In this document: in pieces, positions 27,062 through 36,585 of the stretch | How the letters are laid out: each line of letters starts with the position of its first letter | Position numbering within the stretch: the first letter of the stretch is position 1 | From: Marinifilum fragile JCM 15579 | GTDB lineage: Bacteria; Bacteroidota; Bacteroidia; Bacteroidales; Marinifilaceae | Assembly (NCBI RefSeq): GCF_001310955.1 | Contig: NZ_BAZX01000013.1 | Span: forward strand, 1-64,000 | DNA: 64,000 nt | Reading direction: 5' to 3' | Translations under genes and position numbers: made by a program | The notes under the pieces: generated by a model | What the model was told of the DNA's origin: nothing | The model's input: the letters and a program-made list of their open reading frames with translations, nothing else | Databases searched by the model: none

Positions 27062-27376
27062 TTATAACTTTTCCAACTCCATATCACCAAAAACTTTTGA
27101 GGATACAAACAGGTGGCTATCTTCCGATTTTAAACTGAATTTGCTAGTGAATAAATTGCTTTGAAATTGCAAAGAGTGACAGTCATCTTGCTGTTCTTTA
27201 CTCAAGTACAATTTAACGAATTTATGAGAGTCGGTTTTACCAGCTTTTTTACCTGAAATGAATTTGATGTTTATGGATTGATCAGGTTCGGTCCAAAAGA
27301 AAGAGCAGACTTCTTGCGATTCTACATTTCTCCATTCTCCATGGGTAATTAATTTTATTAGTTCTACGTAATTCAT
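27062..27376 (-). CDS. hypothetical protein
   Basis: This ATG-started 104-residue ORF (MNYVELIKLITHGEWRNVES...) encodes a soluble alpha/beta protein with no signal peptide or recognised domain. It is convergent with the FKBP gene and stands alone. Clean codon use and a start facing an unoccupied upstream region support it as real. No function can be assigned. Confidence 0.55.
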   Translation of the reverse strand: MNYVELIKLITHGEWRNVESQEVCSFFWTEPDQSINIKFISGKKAGKTDSHKFVKLYLSKEQQDDCHSLQFQSNLFTSKFSLKSEDSHLFVSSKVFGDMELEKL

Positions 27377-27556
27377 CTGATTAATTCATTGATTGTTGAC
27401 CAATTATAAGTTACAAAAATCAGTGCATAAGGTCAATTCTCTGTTTCCTAATCTATCTTTTTTTCATAATAGAATATTTTGTTTCAAAAAATGTTGACTA
27501 ATTACGTATATATGACTTTACGGATAAAATTGAATAATAATCAATTCATAAATACA

Positions 27557-27589
27557 AACCCCCAAAATACAATTTGATATTTGGGGGTT
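27557..27589. terminator. terminator of the oxidoreductase gene
   Basis: AACCCCCAAA (27557-27566) pairs with TTTGGGGGTT (27580-27589), with T-rich sequence on both sides. It lies 27 bp after the stop of the minus-strand oxidoreductase gene. Confidence 0.78.
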
Positions 27590-27615
27590 GTTTTATTATT
27601 TAACTTCTTTTACTT

Positions 27616-29097
27616 CTATGGTTTCCAGCTGTTCAGCTTTATCAAATCCGGAAACGCTTTAGGTTTGTATATTGATTTTTCTTCGAAAACCCTTAAACAT
27701 TCCTGTACTCCTTCGCTAATACTTGGATGAGGGTGAACATTGTGTCGGATATCCTTTAAGGTACCTTTTTGGGTAATTTGGTATGCAATAGAAGTAATTA
27801 ATGTAGATGCTTGAGGACCAGCGGCTCTCATTCCTAAAATTCGATCATTGCCATCATCACTTACAATAATTTTAATGAAACCATCAATAGCTCTCATTGC
27901 AACTGCACGGTTTACCAAGGAGTTTGAGTAGGTGGCCACCTTGTAAGGAATACCTCTTTTCTGGCAAGCTTTCTCGTTTAATCCAACTGCAGCTACCTCT
28001 GGTTTAAAGAACATTAAAGTAGACATGTTCGAATAGTCTAAAGGATATTCCAGGTTTCCATATAAAGCTTCCACAATATATCTTCCCTGAAGTTCTCCAA
28101 CAGAATAGAGTTGAGCATGACCTGAAACATCACCTGCTGCAAAAATATTACATGCCTTAAAGTCATCGGTTGCACAAACCTCGTTGATATTCAAATAGCC
28201 TCGATCTGTTCTTTCAATTCCAACATTTTCAAGACCAATATTGTCTAAATTTGGAATTCTACCAATTGCTACCAGTGCAACATCCACTTCAATTACTTTA
28301 GAATGTCCATCCTGATAATCAAGTACAACTTCCAGAAAATCTGGTCGTTTTCGAATGCATCTTAAGTTAGCTGTATGGTGGATAATTACACCATTATTTT
28401 CAAGATTTCTCGACACAAAGCTACTTAAATCATCATCTTCGTATGGAATTACCTTGTGCTGTCGGTCGAGTAGGTGTACTTCTGTTTGATTGTAGTTGGA
28501 GAAAATGGTAGCGAATTCACAACCAATAATCCCCGAACCTAAAATAATCATCCTTTCAGGAAATTCTTTTAGATTCATAATTCCTTCAGAATCAATAATT
28601 CTTTCCTGATCAATTTCAACATCAGGCATTGGGCGTGGTCTCGATCCCGTTGCAATAATAAAGTTATCACCATGAACAAGCTCTGTATTTTTTGCAGATT
28701 TAACCTCTACTGTATGCGAATCTATAAATTTTCCCCAACCATGCTTTAAAGTGATATTTCCAAACTTTTCAGTTGGTTCTGCATAAGTTTCAATCTGAGA
28801 AAGCATTTGCAATTGCTTTTGTTTCGCTGCTTGCATAATGGTTTTTTGTACCTGCTTGTAATCAACATTTAAACCAGATGCTCGGTACCCCCTCATTACT
28901 GATGAGGCAATGGAATAGTCTCTGGATAGTTCCCACATTGCTTTTGAGGTAAGAGCTCCGTTCATAATTCCAGCTCCACCAAGATGTTGTGCCTCGATAA
29001 GACAAACAGATTTGCCAAAATCAATTGCACGCATTGCTGCCGAGAAGCCTGCAGGACCACTTCCCAATACAACAAGGTCGTATTTTTCTATACTCAT
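27616..29097 (-). CDS. pyridine nucleotide-disulfide oxidoreductase-like protein lacking the redox cysteines
   Basis: This 493-residue flavoprotein has the dihydrolipoyl dehydrogenase/SthA layout: FAD motif VVLGSGPAGFSAA, NAD(P) motif IILGSGIIGCEFA, the NIFAAGDVSG FAD motif and a dimerisation domain with HPHPSISE (family HPTxSE). The usual GGxCxNxGCxPSK disulfide is replaced by LGGAGIMNGALTSKA, with Gly43 and Ala48 at the two cysteine positions. It therefore cannot be a normal dithiol enzyme. Direct hydride transfer, as in transhydrogenases, is possible but unproven. No E2 or E3 partner genes are adjacent. Confidence 0.85.
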   Translation of the reverse strand: MSIEKYDLVVLGSGPAGFSAAMRAIDFGKSVCLIEAQHLGGAGIMNGALTSKAMWELSRDYSIASSVMRGYRASGLNVDYKQVQKTIMQAAKQKQLQMLSQIETYAEPTEKFGNITLKHGWGKFIDSHTVEVKSAKNTELVHGDNFIIATGSRPRPMPDVEIDQERIIDSEGIMNLKEFPERMIILGSGIIGCEFATIFSNYNQTEVHLLDRQHKVIPYEDDDLSSFVSRNLENNGVIIHHTANLRCIRKRPDFLEVVLDYQDGHSKVIEVDVALVAIGRIPNLDNIGLENVGIERTDRGYLNINEVCATDDFKACNIFAAGDVSGHAQLYSVGELQGRYIVEALYGNLEYPLDYSNMSTLMFFKPEVAAVGLNEKACQKRGIPYKVATYSNSLVNRAVAMRAIDGFIKIIVSDDGNDRILGMRAAGPQASTLITSIAYQITQKGTLKDIRHNVHPHPSISEGVQECLRVFEEKSIYKPKAFPDLIKLNSWKP

Positions 29098-29292
29098 AAA
29101 ATGCTGTTGTTTATTGTTTTTTGCTGATAATATTTTGTTTGCAATCCAACCTCACATAGGAAAAACTCAGCGATTTTATATACACCTATGCATTTAAAGC
29201 ATTAAGATAGAAAGAAAAATTCAACTTCAGTAACTAATGATATGTTTTGCAGATAAAAAAGTCTTTTTTTATGAAATGAACTTGCTGTATAC

Positions 29293-29320
29293 AAAAAGAG
29301 ACGTATGAATTTACGTCTCT
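29293..29320 (-). terminator. terminator of the 29343 gene
   Basis: AGAGACGTA (29297-29305) pairs with TACGTCTCT (29312-29320); on the minus strand it is followed by a run of five T. Confidence 0.8.
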
Positions 29321-29342
29321 GTATTCTAGTACATCAGCTTTA

Positions 29343-30002
29343 TTAATAAACGAATTCTCCTTTTTTCAATTCCTCATAGGTGAATTTATACAGTATTTTA
29401 TGAAGTAGAAAGGCTTCATTTAAGTTTTCATTGGTAAATTCCTGATCGTGTTCAATCATATTTGCCAACTCCAAAAGAAACTCATCATCACGTAGGTTTG
29501 GATAATCTTGTTCAATTAGGTAGATATCCGAAAATTGCATAAATGGCAATCTACTCAGAACCGCTTTTCTTTGCTCGTTGTAAGTATCTAAATCAGTAGC
29601 TTTATTATCTGCGAAGTAGAAGTTTTGTAAGCTCTCTACAAAGAAATCATCGAAGCTTTTCATTATTATAATTCTGTCTTTTCTTAAGCGAAAAAGTTCA
29701 CAATTATCACTTTCAGGCTGCAGGCTTTCTTCCTTGTCAATTGCTTTACTAATATAGAGATATGCAAGATGAGCCAATCCAATATTTTCGTCTTCGTCGT
29801 CAAACATATCCCAATGGATCATCATGATAATAGCCTTACCCAATTGGGACACATAAGAGTCTTCCCAAAGTAGAAATGGATCATTCTTAATGGTGGAATA
29901 AATATTGCGCAAAGCTGATTTGCAAGCTTTAATTTTTCCACTTTGTCCATTCTCTATTGCGGCAGAGATCAACTCTCTTAACTCTTCTGTATTTTGTGTC
30001 AT
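29343..30002 (-). CDS. hypothetical protein
   Basis: ATG 30002 (MTQNTEELRELISAAIENGQSGKIKACKSALRN) is chosen. A longer frame from 30050 would include terminator sequence and uses a non-ATG start. The ~219-residue acidic helical protein has no membrane segment or known motif. It lies between two hairpins and thus forms its own transcription unit downstream of pyrBI. I cannot assign a function. Confidence 0.65.
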   Translation of the reverse strand: MTQNTEELRELISAAIENGQSGKIKACKSALRNIYSTIKNDPFLLWEDSYVSQLGKAIIMMIHWDMFDDEDENIGLAHLAYLYISKAIDKEESLQPESDNCELFRLRKDRIIIMKSFDDFFVESLQNFYFADNKATDLDTYNEQRKAVLSRLPFMQFSDIYLIEQDYPNLRDDEFLLELANMIEHDQEFTNENLNEAFLLHKILYKFTYEELKKGEFVY

Positions 30003-30038
30003 GATCAATTTATAATTTGCAACAAAGGTAGAAAAATA

Positions 30039-30063
30039 AAAAAAGCCCACTAGGGGCTTTTTT
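30039..30063. terminator. bidirectional terminator after pyrBI
   Basis: AAAAAAGCCC (30039-30048) pairs with GGGCTTTTTT (30054-30063) over a 5-nt loop. It ends the pyrBI transcript on the minus strand. Confidence 0.85.
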
Positions 30064-30088
30064 AACTAACAAGAAAATCACAATGCAA

Positions 30089-30547
30089 TTAAATGATTTC
30101 AATATGTTTGTGATCAGTAATTTTTTCACAATAGTGGCATTTTAAAGTAATTGGAGTTTTTTCAATTACCTTAAATCTGGTTGTGACAGCCTCTACATTT
30201 GTAATACATTTTGGATTCATGCATTTAGCAATGCCAATTACTTTATCAGGAGACTCAACAATTTTCTTTTCAACTACCTGATAGTTCCTGATGATGTTTA
30301 GTTTTGCATGAGGAGCAATCAATGAAATTTTATTGATTTCGTCATCTTCAAAGAATTTATCAGCAATTTTAATGATGGCTTTTTTACCCAATAATTTACT
30401 TTCAAGATTGTTCCCGAAGGTTACAGAATTATTACAATTGTCTAGTCCAAGTATATTAATTACCTGAAAAAGATATTCTGCTGGGATGTGGTCAATAACA
30501 GTTCCATTTTCGATCGCACTTACTTGTAATTCTTTTTTTGCGTTCAT
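30089..30547 (-). CDS. pyrI: aspartate carbamoyltransferase regulatory subunit
   Basis: PyrI binds CTP/ATP and holds PyrB trimers in the allosteric ATCase complex. The 152-residue length is standard. The N-terminal allosteric domain ([16 protein letters not shown]...) is followed by the zinc domain, whose four cysteines are visible as CMNPKC and CHYC (C-x4-C and C-x2-C). It begins 33 bp downstream of pyrB, forming a classic pyrBI operon. Confidence 0.96.
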   Translation of the reverse strand: MNAKKELQVSAIENGTVIDHIPAEYLFQVINILGLDNCNNSVTFGNNLESKLLGKKAIIKIADKFFEDDEINKISLIAPHAKLNIIRNYQVVEKKIVESPDKVIGIAKCMNPKCITNVEAVTTRFKVIEKTPITLKCHYCEKITDHKHIEII

Positions 30548-30580
30548 ATTTTGATGTTCTTTTAAGCGTGAAAAATGTGA

Positions 30581-31486
30581 TTATAAATCAAGAGCTTTTG
30601 CAATAATTGCCTGGCGTGCATAAACACCATTAAGAGCTTGTTGGAAATAGTATGCTTTAGGATTTTCATCTACATCAACAGCAATTTCGTTTACTCTTGG
30701 CAGTGGATGAAGAATTCTCAGGTTATCTCTGGTATTCTCAAGCATATCATTCTTTAGAATGTACACATTCTTCACTTTCTCATACTCCAACGGATCGGCA
30801 AAGCGTTCGCGTTGAACACGAGTCATGTACAAAATATCTGCATCATTAATGATATCGTTGAACTCGGTGTGTTCATGATATTTAATGTTGTTCTTGTTCA
30901 TGAAAATCTTGTACGCCAAAGGAATTTCCAATTCTTTTGGAGCAATAAAGTGGAAGGTTGGGTTAAAGTGCGACATCGCCATTAGCAAGGAGTGAACGGT
31001 ACGACCGTATTTTAAATCCCCAACCATGAAGATGTTAAGGTTTTCCAGTGTTCCTTGTGTTTTGAAGATAGAGTAAAGGTCAAGCATGGTTTGGGTAGGA
31101 TGCTGATTAGCTCCATCACCTGCATTAATTACCGGAACATCAGATACTTCAGAAGCGTAGCGAGCTGACCCTTCAATTGGATGGCGCATAACCACTAAGT
31201 CGCAATAATTACTTACCATTTTGGTGGTATCTTTCAAAGTTTCACCTTTGGTAACACTTGACGAAGAGGAATCGGTAAAACCTACAATTTTACCACCCAT
31301 TCTGCTAATTGCAGTTTCGAAACTTAGGCGAGTACGAGTAGATGGCTCGAAAAAAAGCGATGCAACAACTTTACCTTCCAACAGGTTGCAGTTAGGATTT
31401 TTTTCGAATTCGGCTGCTCTGGCCAATACTTCCAGGATTTCTTCTTTTGTGTAGTCGTCGATCGATACTAAACTTTTGTTATCCAT
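30581..31486 (-). CDS. pyrB: aspartate carbamoyltransferase catalytic subunit
   Basis: PyrB condenses carbamoyl phosphate with aspartate in pyrimidine synthesis. The 301-residue protein has the carbamoyl phosphate motif [13 protein letters not shown] (about residues 48-60), [14 protein letters not shown] and [12 protein letters not shown] 31486 ([18 protein letters not shown]) lies 3 nt after the stop of an 85-codon leader ORF. A strong hairpin inside that leader suggests transcription attenuation of pyrBI. Confidence 0.97.
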   Translation of the reverse strand: MDNKSLVSIDDYTKEEILEVLARAAEFEKNPNCNLLEGKVVASLFFEPSTRTRLSFETAISRMGGKIVGFTDSSSSSVTKGETLKDTTKMVSNYCDLVVMRHPIEGSARYASEVSDVPVINAGDGANQHPTQTMLDLYSIFKTQGTLENLNIFMVGDLKYGRTVHSLLMAMSHFNPTFHFIAPKELEIPLAYKIFMNKNNIKYHEHTEFNDIINDADILYMTRVQRERFADPLEYEKVKNVYILKNDMLENTRDNLRILHPLPRVNEIAVDVDENPKAYYFQQALNGVYARQAIIAKALDL

Positions 31487-31489
31487 TGA

Positions 31490-31747
31490 TTAAAAATTAA
31501 AAGTGTATATAAAATGCTTGTTTATTATTCTGCACAAAAAAAAACCAACAATTACCGAAATAAATGGTAATGTTGGTTTTTTTGAAAAATATTTTTGATA
31601 GGAATTACCCAAATAACAATCAGGAAAATACGCCTTGTTATTGCGTTTACATCGAAATAAATAATGGAAAATGTGAGCGAAGAAGTAAAGAAACTTACTT
31701 CTTTCTGATATAAATGCGGCTCTAGATTGAATAATTATGTACTCCAT
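31490..31747 (-). CDS. putative pyrBI leader peptide (PyrL-like)
   Basis: This is an 85-codon frame (MEYIIIQSRAAFISERSKFLYFFAHIFHYLFRC...) starting right after a good promoter and ending 3 nt before pyrB. It is rich in Phe, Tyr, Ile and Leu, so its mRNA is U-rich, and it contains the whole terminator hairpin at 31541-31583. This matches the logic of the enterobacterial pyrL/pyrBI attenuator, where coupled translation of a U-rich leader overrides the terminator when UTP is low. The peptide is longer than E. coli PyrL (44 residues). The predicted transcription start is very close to the ATG, which weakens the translation claim. Confidence 0.5.
   Translation of the reverse strand: MEYIIIQSRAAFISERSKFLYFFAHIFHYLFRCKRNNKAYFPDCYLGNSYQKYFSKKPTLPFISVIVGFFLCRIINKHFIYTFNF
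31541..31583 (-). terminator. pyrBI attenuator hairpin
   Basis: AAAACCAACAATTACC (31541-31556) pairs with GGTAATGTTGGTTTT (31566-31580) with one bulged A. On the minus strand it is followed by eight or nine T. It lies about 55 nt before pyrB and after the promoter, so it can stop transcription before pyrB. Confidence 0.8.
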
Positions 31748-31756
31748 TCTAGATTA

Positions 31757-31789
31757 CAAATATAGGTATAATTTATTCGAGAAATCAAA
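31757..31789 (-). promoter_or_regulatory. pyrBI promoter (Bacteroidota type)
   Basis: On the minus strand TTTG (31786-31789) is followed after 21 bp by TATATTTG (31757-31764), an exact fit to the TTTG/TAnnTTTG consensus of Bacteroidota housekeeping promoters. It lies 9 bp upstream of the leader ORF start. Confidence 0.75.
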
Positions 31790-31876
31790 TGAAAACTTGA
31801 TTAATTATTAACAATTTTTTAATTCTGGCATTATATTGATTATTAAGTTTTATCTATTGAGTTGATCAATAGTGAT

Positions 31877-32486
31877 CTATGTTGTTCGAATGTATTCAGC
31901 TTTTACGCTGGTGATTTTTTCAAATTTTTCAATTAATCTTTCAACTTCGCTTTGGCGGATGCTTAAAGTAATTTTGCAAGTTAAGTTAAAATCTTGTCCA
32001 ATTTGTTCTGGCTGCTCATCCTTAATGATTTTCATGATGTCATTCATTACCAGGTAATCGAAATGTATGTCATAAATATCATTTACTGTTTTGTCTAATA
32101 TTTCAGCATTGGAAATGGCATCGGCGGCGGCTGTTTTGTAGGCATGAATTAGGCCACTAGCTCCAAGTTTGGTTCCTCCAAAATAACGCACCACAACAAT
32201 AAGAATATTGGTAAGATCATTTGATAGAATTTGTCCTAAAATGGGTTTTCCTGCAGTTGAAGAAGGTTCACCATCGTCGTTGGCACGAAAGTTTTTTTAT
32301 CTGCGCCAAGCTATATGCATAGCAATGATGACGAGCATCGTAATACTCTTTTTTTAGTTGGGCAATGTGTTCTTTGATTTCTTCTTCGGTACTAACCGGA
32401 TATGCGTACGTTATAAATTTACTGCCTTTTTCTTTGTATAAGCCTTCAGATTGTTGGCTAATGGTTTTATAAGTATCGTTACTCAT
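31877..32486 (-). pseudogene. YigZ/IMPACT family protein, frameshifted
   Basis: ATG 32486 starts MSNDTYKTISQQSEGLYKEKGSKFITYAYPV, and the family core DARHHCYAYSL follows. Around 32280-32310 the sequence slips: two single-base gaps (TTGGGCGC and ACTTTTCG restored) would give LGADKKTFRANDDGEPSSTAGKPIL, the family consensus. The frame then continues VVVRYFGGTKLGASGLIHAY to 31877, ~203 residues, normal for YigZ. The family is linked to translation control (IMPACT); its bacterial role is unclear. The two neighbouring indels look like sequence errors. Confidence 0.85.
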
Positions 32487-32506
32487 CAATTAATAAAACT
32501 TGGATT

Positions 32507-33367
32507 CTAATTTGTAAGGATAAAAATAGCAATAATTGCCAGTACTATCCCCAAAAGGTTTATTTTGTTTAGTTTTTCTCTGAAAATACCGATTCCAATT
32601 AAAACGGACACTGCTACAATTCCAATATTGATAATGCTAAAAACAATAGAACTGTCGAAGCCTGATTTGTTTAATGATACGATTAAAAAGTGTAGAGAAC
32701 CAAAGTTAACCAATCCAAGAAGAATACCTCCTATTAATACTTTTGGTTGTACCAGAGCTTTAAAATTTTGCTTTTTGATAGTCAAAACTACAAAACCTGA
32801 AATGGCTGCTATAGCGAAGAGTAGGGTAGAGAACATTTCTTGCCCGCCAGATGTAAGGTATTTTTCCTGTGCATATTTTACGAGAGAATCAACAGTTCCT
32901 GCAACAAAGAATAATAGTATTGGCAGCCACAAATATTTCCGCTGAGTGCTATCCGCTTGATCTTTATAGATACTTAAAAGAACAGCACTAATGGCCAATA
33001 CAAATCCGATAATTTTTTGAGTAGAAATTGCCTCCTGGTAAAATACAATGGAAAAAATCATTGGCAATACAAAAGACATCTTACTAGCCAGTGTGGTAAT
33101 GGATATTCCTGCTTTTTGAGTGGATCTACCAATAATAAAAAAGGCAGTAATAAAAGCAATTCCAATTATAATTGAAATGTTAAACCATGACTGGTGAACC
33201 AATTGTGTGAATGCAATATTTGAATCGCTTAAAAGACAACCACAAACTGATGCTGTGATGTAATTGATAATAATGGCAAGCAGAATATCTACTTTAAATC
33301 GTTCCAGATATTTAAAACAGACAAAAATTCCGGCAGAGGATAGTATTGCAAATAGTAAGTGTAGCAT
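32507..33367 (-). CDS. DMT-superfamily (EamA-like) transporter
   Basis: This 286-residue protein has ten predicted membrane helices in two EamA-type halves (1-135 and 145-286), for example MLHLLFAILSSAGIFVCFKYL and ISAVLLSIYKD, with few charged residues in between. It belongs to the drug/metabolite transporter superfamily; the substrate is unknown. It lies 20 bp upstream of the YigZ gene on the same strand and may be co-transcribed with it. Confidence 0.85.
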   Translation of the reverse strand: MLHLLFAILSSAGIFVCFKYLERFKVDILLAIIINYITASVCGCLLSDSNIAFTQLVHQSWFNISIIIGIAFITAFFIIGRSTQKAGISITTLASKMSFVLPMIFSIVFYQEAISTQKIIGFVLAISAVLLSIYKDQADSTQRKYLWLPILLFFVAGTVDSLVKYAQEKYLTSGGQEMFSTLLFAIAAISGFVVLTIKKQNFKALVQPKVLIGGILLGLVNFGSLHFLIVSLNKSGFDSSIVFSIINIGIVAVSVLIGIGIFREKLNKINLLGIVLAIIAIFILTN

Positions 33368-33404
33368 TGGTTATAATTTTGGCGAAAAATAAGGAATGAA
33401 ACCC

Positions 33405-33436
33405 AAAAAGAAAAGCAGATCCAAATTGAATCTGCT
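33405..33436 (-). terminator. terminator of dnaA
   Basis: AGCAGAT (33414-33420) pairs with ATCTGCT (33430-33436); on the minus strand it continues into TTTTCTTTTT. It lies 37 bp after the dnaA stop. Confidence 0.72.
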
Positions 33437-33472
33437 TCTCAGGGTAGCAATATAGTATAGTTAGTAATTGAA

Positions 33473-34903
33473 CTACATTTTTAATTTTTTGTCAATTTCA
33501 TCAATTTGTGTTTTGAATCCTCGATCCGTATCCATTAAGTTGTTAACTGTTTTACAAGCATGCAATACAGTTGCGTGATCTTTGTTCCCAATTTGCGATC
33601 CAATTGATGCCAAGGATGCTTTGGTTAAAGTTTTAGAAAAATACATGGCAATTTGTCTGGCCTGTACAATTTCTCTTTTTCTTGTTTTTGCCTGAAGAAC
33701 ATCAATAGGCAATGAAAAATGGTCACAAACCACTTTTTGAATGTAATCGATAGAAAGCTCACGTTTCGTATTTTTAACCAATTTGTCAATAATACTTGTT
33801 GCCAACTCTAGATTCAATTCTTTTTTATTTAATGTAGATTGAGCCAATAAGGAAATTAATGCTCCTTCCAACTCTCTTACATTATTGGTAACATTACTTG
33901 CGATGTATTCAATAACATCCATGTCAAGCACGATACCGTCTTTATATGCTTTTTGCTGAAGAATTCTAACTCTTGTGTCATAGTCAGGATTCTGAAGATC
34001 AGCTGATAAACCCCATTTGAATCGAGATAATAAACGATTCTCCATACCTTTCAGTTCAATCGGAGCCTTATCAGAAGTAAGAATTAACTGCTTACCTGAT
34101 TGGTGCAAATGATTGAAAATATGGAAGAATGTATTTTGTGTTTTTTCTTTACCTGCCAATTCCTGAATGTCATCAATAATTAGGACATCAATCATTTGGT
34201 AGAAGTGAAGAAAATCATTCTTGTTATTATTACGGATTGCCTCGGTAAACTGCGTTTGGAATTTATTGGCACTTACATAAAGTACGGTCTTATCCTGATA
34301 CAATTCTTTGGTTTTAAGACCAATTGCTTGTGCTAAGTGAGTTTTTCCTAAACCAGAATCTCCATATAACACCAATGGGTTAAAAGCAGTACCTCCTGGA
34401 TTTTCAGCAACAGCCACACCTGCTGATCTAGCCAATCTGTTACAATCACCTTCAATAAAGTTGGCAAATGAATAATCAGGATTTAACTGAGAATCGATAT
34501 GTAATTTTTTAATTCCAGGAATTACAAACGGATTTCGAATGGTTTGCTCTTCCTTATCGGTTGGCATATTAACCGGACGATTTTTTGTATTTGCAGGATT
34601 ATTCCCAGGAACAACAACTGAAATAGGCTTAGCATTAGCAATGTGATTATTCTCCATTACTACATTATACTCCAATTTCGCCCCATTACCAATTTCTTTT
34701 CGTAATGTTTTTCTCAGAATATCAATGTATTGCTCTTCCAGATACTCATAAAAGAAATGACTTGGTACCTGTAAAGTCAAGACTTGATTCTCCAAGTTCA
34801 AAGGTACGATTGGTTCGAACCATGTTTTGAAGCTAATTGGAGGAACATTGTCTTTTATTACAGCCAAACAATTATTCCAAACCTGGAAGTGATTATCATT
34901 CAT
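33473..34903 (-). CDS. dnaA: chromosomal replication initiator DnaA
   Basis: DnaA binds oriC boxes and melts the origin. The 476-residue protein has domain I (VWNNCLAVIKDNVPPISFKTWFEPI), a disordered linker (about 95-140), the AAA+ domain (Walker A GDSGLGKTHLAQAIG, Walker B VLIIDDIQEL), and domain IV with the DNA-binding signature IGNKDHATVLHACKTV near the C-terminus. ATG 34903 is clear. No cluster of TTATCCACA-like boxes is evident next to it, so oriC need not be here. Confidence 0.97.
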   Translation of the reverse strand: MNDNHFQVWNNCLAVIKDNVPPISFKTWFEPIVPLNLENQVLTLQVPSHFFYEYLEEQYIDILRKTLRKEIGNGAKLEYNVVMENNHIANAKPISVVVPGNNPANTKNRPVNMPTDKEEQTIRNPFVIPGIKKLHIDSQLNPDYSFANFIEGDCNRLARSAGVAVAENPGGTAFNPLVLYGDSGLGKTHLAQAIGLKTKELYQDKTVLYVSANKFQTQFTEAIRNNNKNDFLHFYQMIDVLIIDDIQELAGKEKTQNTFFHIFNHLHQSGKQLILTSDKAPIELKGMENRLLSRFKWGLSADLQNPDYDTRVRILQQKAYKDGIVLDMDVIEYIASNVTNNVRELEGALISLLAQSTLNKKELNLELATSIIDKLVKNTKRELSIDYIQKVVCDHFSLPIDVLQAKTRKREIVQARQIAMYFSKTLTKASLASIGSQIGNKDHATVLHACKTVNNLMDTDRGFKTQIDEIDKKLKM

Positions 34904-35294
34904 TTCTATTTCAGTGTTTTAAAAAATTAGGGTGTGTCGATTTTTGCTTATGCAAGATTGTGAAAAAAAAAAAGAAAAAAAAATTATTTTTCTATTGATT
35001 TTTTAAAAAGAATGTCTAACCTACTGTAAATCGATGATACAGAAATGAAAAAAAATCTAAATTTTTTAAGTATCACATTATCAGTGTGTTGAATAGATTA
35101 TTTTTTTAAAAGCCTGACATTTAGCAGGTTTCTATATCATACTTTTTTATCTTAAAATATTGTTTAGAATTAAACAAAAATATAACATAAATTGATGGCT
35201 GTTAAAAAGAATTTAATGATCTTTTATTACATCAATAAAATCAGCTAGTTAATAGGTTTTAGTTTAACTATAATTGAAATGGTTAAGTGAAAGG
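34904..35294. other. AT-rich gap upstream of dnaA, no gene seen
   Basis: These 391 bp contain A and T runs (for example 34960-34990) and the weak hairpin CCTG...CAGG near 35113-35132. I find no convincing DnaA boxes, ORF or RNA gene. It presumably holds the dnaA promoter. Confidence 0.5.
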
Positions 35295-36521
35295 CTAATC
35301 CTCGGGTGTTATTTTAATAATAAAGGCATCCGGGAAATCGGCTTTAATTCTTTTAAGTTTTCTTATAATTTCTTTATAGTTCTGAGTATCTTCCAAGGTA
35401 TATTTAAATAGACCATTATAATATATTTCATCAATTTTCTTGTATCCTTTGAAAATTGAGTCATTCAGATCGACTTGCGCTTTGGAAGAAAGAATTTGAA
35501 CTCTATAATGAGTTTGTTTCTCCTTGTCTAATTTTTTCTTGGTTTTATTAGAATTCATATATACCGTTTTCCCGGTATCGAATAAGGAGAAGTGCATGTA
35601 TTTTTTAGGATTGTTTTTTAAATCAATTAACAAATTTGTCAAGCTATTCGAAGCAGCTTCTAAATTCATATACAATGTATCATTGTTTATCAACATTCCC
35701 ATTGATCCTTGTCCGGAATTAATTTTTTGCAATATTTCGTTGGATTGTTTTAGAGTTAGCTTTGCATTGTTAATGGTTTGTGCAATTTCTACAGCTTTTA
35801 ATGAATCACTAATAGATGAGAAATTGGTAAGGATATTTGAAATGTTTTTATTGTTCTCCTTCAAATTTGTTGTAATGGAATCAACATTGGAAATGATATT
35901 TTCCATATGAGTTTTCTGGCCAGTAACTATGGTGTCCAAAGTTCCTGATGTGTTTTCAAGTTTCTTAAAGGTTTGTTCAATACTTCCAAAGCTTTTTGTG
36001 AGATTTTCACGAGTATCCTTATTAAAAATGTATTGTATAACCGATAGAACTGAGTCGACACTAGACATTAGGTTCTCTGCTTTTCTTTTTAAAGGCAGCA
36101 TTTGCATACTTACCTGTTCTTTTAAATCGCCTTCGATACTACCAAGTAATGTGTCGCCAGTGCTTAAGGTTAATTTTGAATTACCAGGGATCAATTGTAT
36201 CTCTTTTGTTCCCATGATATCTGAGCTCACAATTCTTGCTTCGCTATCCTTAGGTAATTGGAATTCGTCTGAAATGGAAAATTCAACGATCAGATTATCT
36301 GCACTTGAACTAAATTGTATGGATTTAATCTGTCCAATCTTGTATCCTCTTAGCGTAACTGGGCTTGATTTTTTTAATCCGTCAACTCTTTCGTATTTGG
36401 CACAAAAACTTTGCTCTGATGACAGCATGTTAAATCCTTTAAGGAAATTTATGCCCCAAATTAAAATTACAATTGCACCTATAACAACTAAGCCAATTAT
36501 TGAATCTTTTGAAATTTTCAT
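35295..36521 (-). CDS. MlaD/MCE-type lipid transport protein with a SPOR-like C-terminal domain
   Basis: This encodes 408 residues. One N-terminal membrane anchor (IIGLVVIGAIVILIWGINFLKG) is followed by an MCE domain (about 35-115: VDGLKKSSPVTLRGYKIGQIKSI, RIVSSDIMGTKEIQLIPG) and a long periplasmic coiled coil (about 150-300). MCE proteins carry phospholipids across the periplasm with an MlaEF-type ABC transporter. The last ~70 residues (HYRVQILSS...NGLFKYTLEDTQNYKEI) resemble the C-terminus of the neighbouring amidase and look like a peptidoglycan-binding SPOR-type domain. It lies 64 bp downstream of the amidase gene, probably in one operon. Confidence 0.85.
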   Translation of the reverse strand: MKISKDSIIGLVVIGAIVILIWGINFLKGFNMLSSEQSFCAKYERVDGLKKSSPVTLRGYKIGQIKSIQFSSSADNLIVEFSISDEFQLPKDSEARIVSSDIMGTKEIQLIPGNSKLTLSTGDTLLGSIEGDLKEQVSMQMLPLKRKAENLMSSVDSVLSVIQYIFNKDTRENLTKSFGSIEQTFKKLENTSGTLDTIVTGQKTHMENIISNVDSITTNLKENNKNISNILTNFSSISDSLKAVEIAQTINNAKLTLKQSNEILQKINSGQGSMGMLINNDTLYMNLEAASNSLTNLLIDLKNNPKKYMHFSLFDTGKTVYMNSNKTKKKLDKEKQTHYRVQILSSKAQVDLNDSIFKGYKKIDEIYYNGLFKYTLEDTQNYKEIIRKLKRIKADFPDAFIIKITPED

Positions 36522-36585
36522 ACAAACTGTATTATATAATAGATATTGTACGCAGGAAAAACTGGTTTGTTTAATGTAAAACTAA

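Noticed and set aside
34904..35294. possible replication origin next to dnaA
   Set aside because: I could find no cluster of DnaA boxes (TTATCCACA-like) or AT-rich repeat units; dnaA need not be next to oriC in this phylum.
35929..36579. 216-codon plus-strand ORF opposite the MlaD-like gene
   Set aside because: It is antisense to a conserved MCE domain and shows no domain of its own.
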